Positions 28,507-28,735 of a DNA stretch of 28,735 nucleotides are shown here, piece by piece. This stretch comes from a virus, in IMG/VR virus record IMGVR_UViG_3300045931_000290, positions 1 through 28,735 of that record; one strand, given 5' to 3'. Positions within the stretch are counted from its first letter, which is position 1. Each line of letters starts with the position of its first letter. Below the pieces are notes generated by a model. That model saw nothing but the letters and a program-made list of their open reading frames with translations. It was not told where the DNA came from and ran no database searches. The translations under genes were made by a program, and so were the position numbers.

Positions 28507-28735
28507 CCGTCGCGTGCGTGTGGGTGCAGGGCGAGTATCCCTACACGGCGGAGTACGTGCGCCGGCTGCATGGGATGGTCACGCGCTGGGCGGATCCGCC
28601 GGTCCGCTTCGTCTGCCTGACCGACCGGCCGTGGCTCCTCGCGTCGCCCATCGAGGCGGTGCCGGTCACCAAACTCGCCGGGTTCGCGCCGTGGACGAAG
28701 CTCGAGCTGTTCAATCCGGCTCGGGCGTGGTCCGG
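28479..28735 (+). CDS. Glycosyltransferase-like protein, 5' part only
   Basis: 85 residues are visible before the right edge cuts the gene. The ATG lies just after GGAGCGGGA and overlaps the methyltransferase gene by 28 bases. It reads LTVACVWVQGEYPYTAEYVR, then RLHGMVTRWADPPVRFVCLT-DRP, then VTKLAGFAPWTKLELFNPAR. A first strand followed by a helix with YxxxYV and then a second strand ending in FVCLTD, with K-x-ELF after it, is the usual start of a GT-A-type transferase. Family and length cannot be settled from this fragment. Confidence 0.55.
   Translation, partial: MVRHPDPSLTVACVWVQGEYPYTAEYVRRLHGMVTRWADPPVRFVCLTDRPWLLASPIEAVPVTKLAGFAPWTKLELFNPARAWS

Overview
The window is part of a temperate, long-tailed (siphovirus-like, HK97-type) bacteriophage genome from a GC-rich host. 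The evidence is a tyrosine integrase beside a repressor/Cro-like divergent switch, a recombination/replication block, a small and large terminase pair, a fused HK97 prohead protease-major capsid protein, an HK97-type portal, and tail-end genes. Base composition is high in GC almost throughout. The host cannot be named. A secreted tail-fibre-domain protein of a kind seen in Acidobacteriota and Bacteroidota is only a weak hint.

Layout. Positions 1-5436 (plus strand) are the end of the tail/host-contact module: the 3' end of a baseplate-like gene, a 692-residue protein with a signal peptide and a C-terminal S74 chaperone-like domain, and a proline-hinged protein that may be joined by a -1 frameshift to a glycoside-hydrolase-like barrel. 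Positions 5439-6236 hold four very small genes, two of them membrane proteins and holin candidates. Positions 6237-6452 are a non-coding, repeat-rich stretch that I read as attP. Positions 6453-8768 (minus strand) are a tightly overlapped lysogeny operon: repressor, a 108-residue unknown, a zinc-ribbon/TM2 membrane protein, and integrase.

Positions 8769-8864 are the divergent control region, with a strong sigma70-like promoter and overlapping inverted repeats. Positions 8865-18792 (plus strand) are the early genes: Cro-like and excisionase-like regulators, an iron-sulphur PD-(D/E)XK nuclease, a ParB/MT-A70 adenine methyltransferase, a candidate annealing protein with a RecB-like exonuclease, HNH genes, a replisome-organiser-like protein with an internal HNH domain and iteron-like repeats, a zinc protein that may be a helicase loader, and a RuvC-like resolvase. 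Positions 18811-25254 are packaging and head genes: HNH, TerS, TerL, RHH protein, protease-capsid fusion and portal. From 25244 to the right edge come a collagen-like protein and a run of five sugar- or methyl-transfer genes, the last cut by the window edge.

How it works together. The repressor and Cro-like genes probably set lysis or lysogeny through operators at 8822-8849. The nuclease, annealing and resolvase genes would process replicating DNA for packaging by HNH/TerS/TerL. Translation is coupled almost everywhere by ATGA or TGATG overlaps. Tail and holin-like genes run straight into integrase without any host DNA, so the sequence represents an intact attP, from a circular or free phage genome rather than an integrated prophage. 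Tape-measure, tail-tube, head-tail connector and a recognisable endolysin are not in the window.
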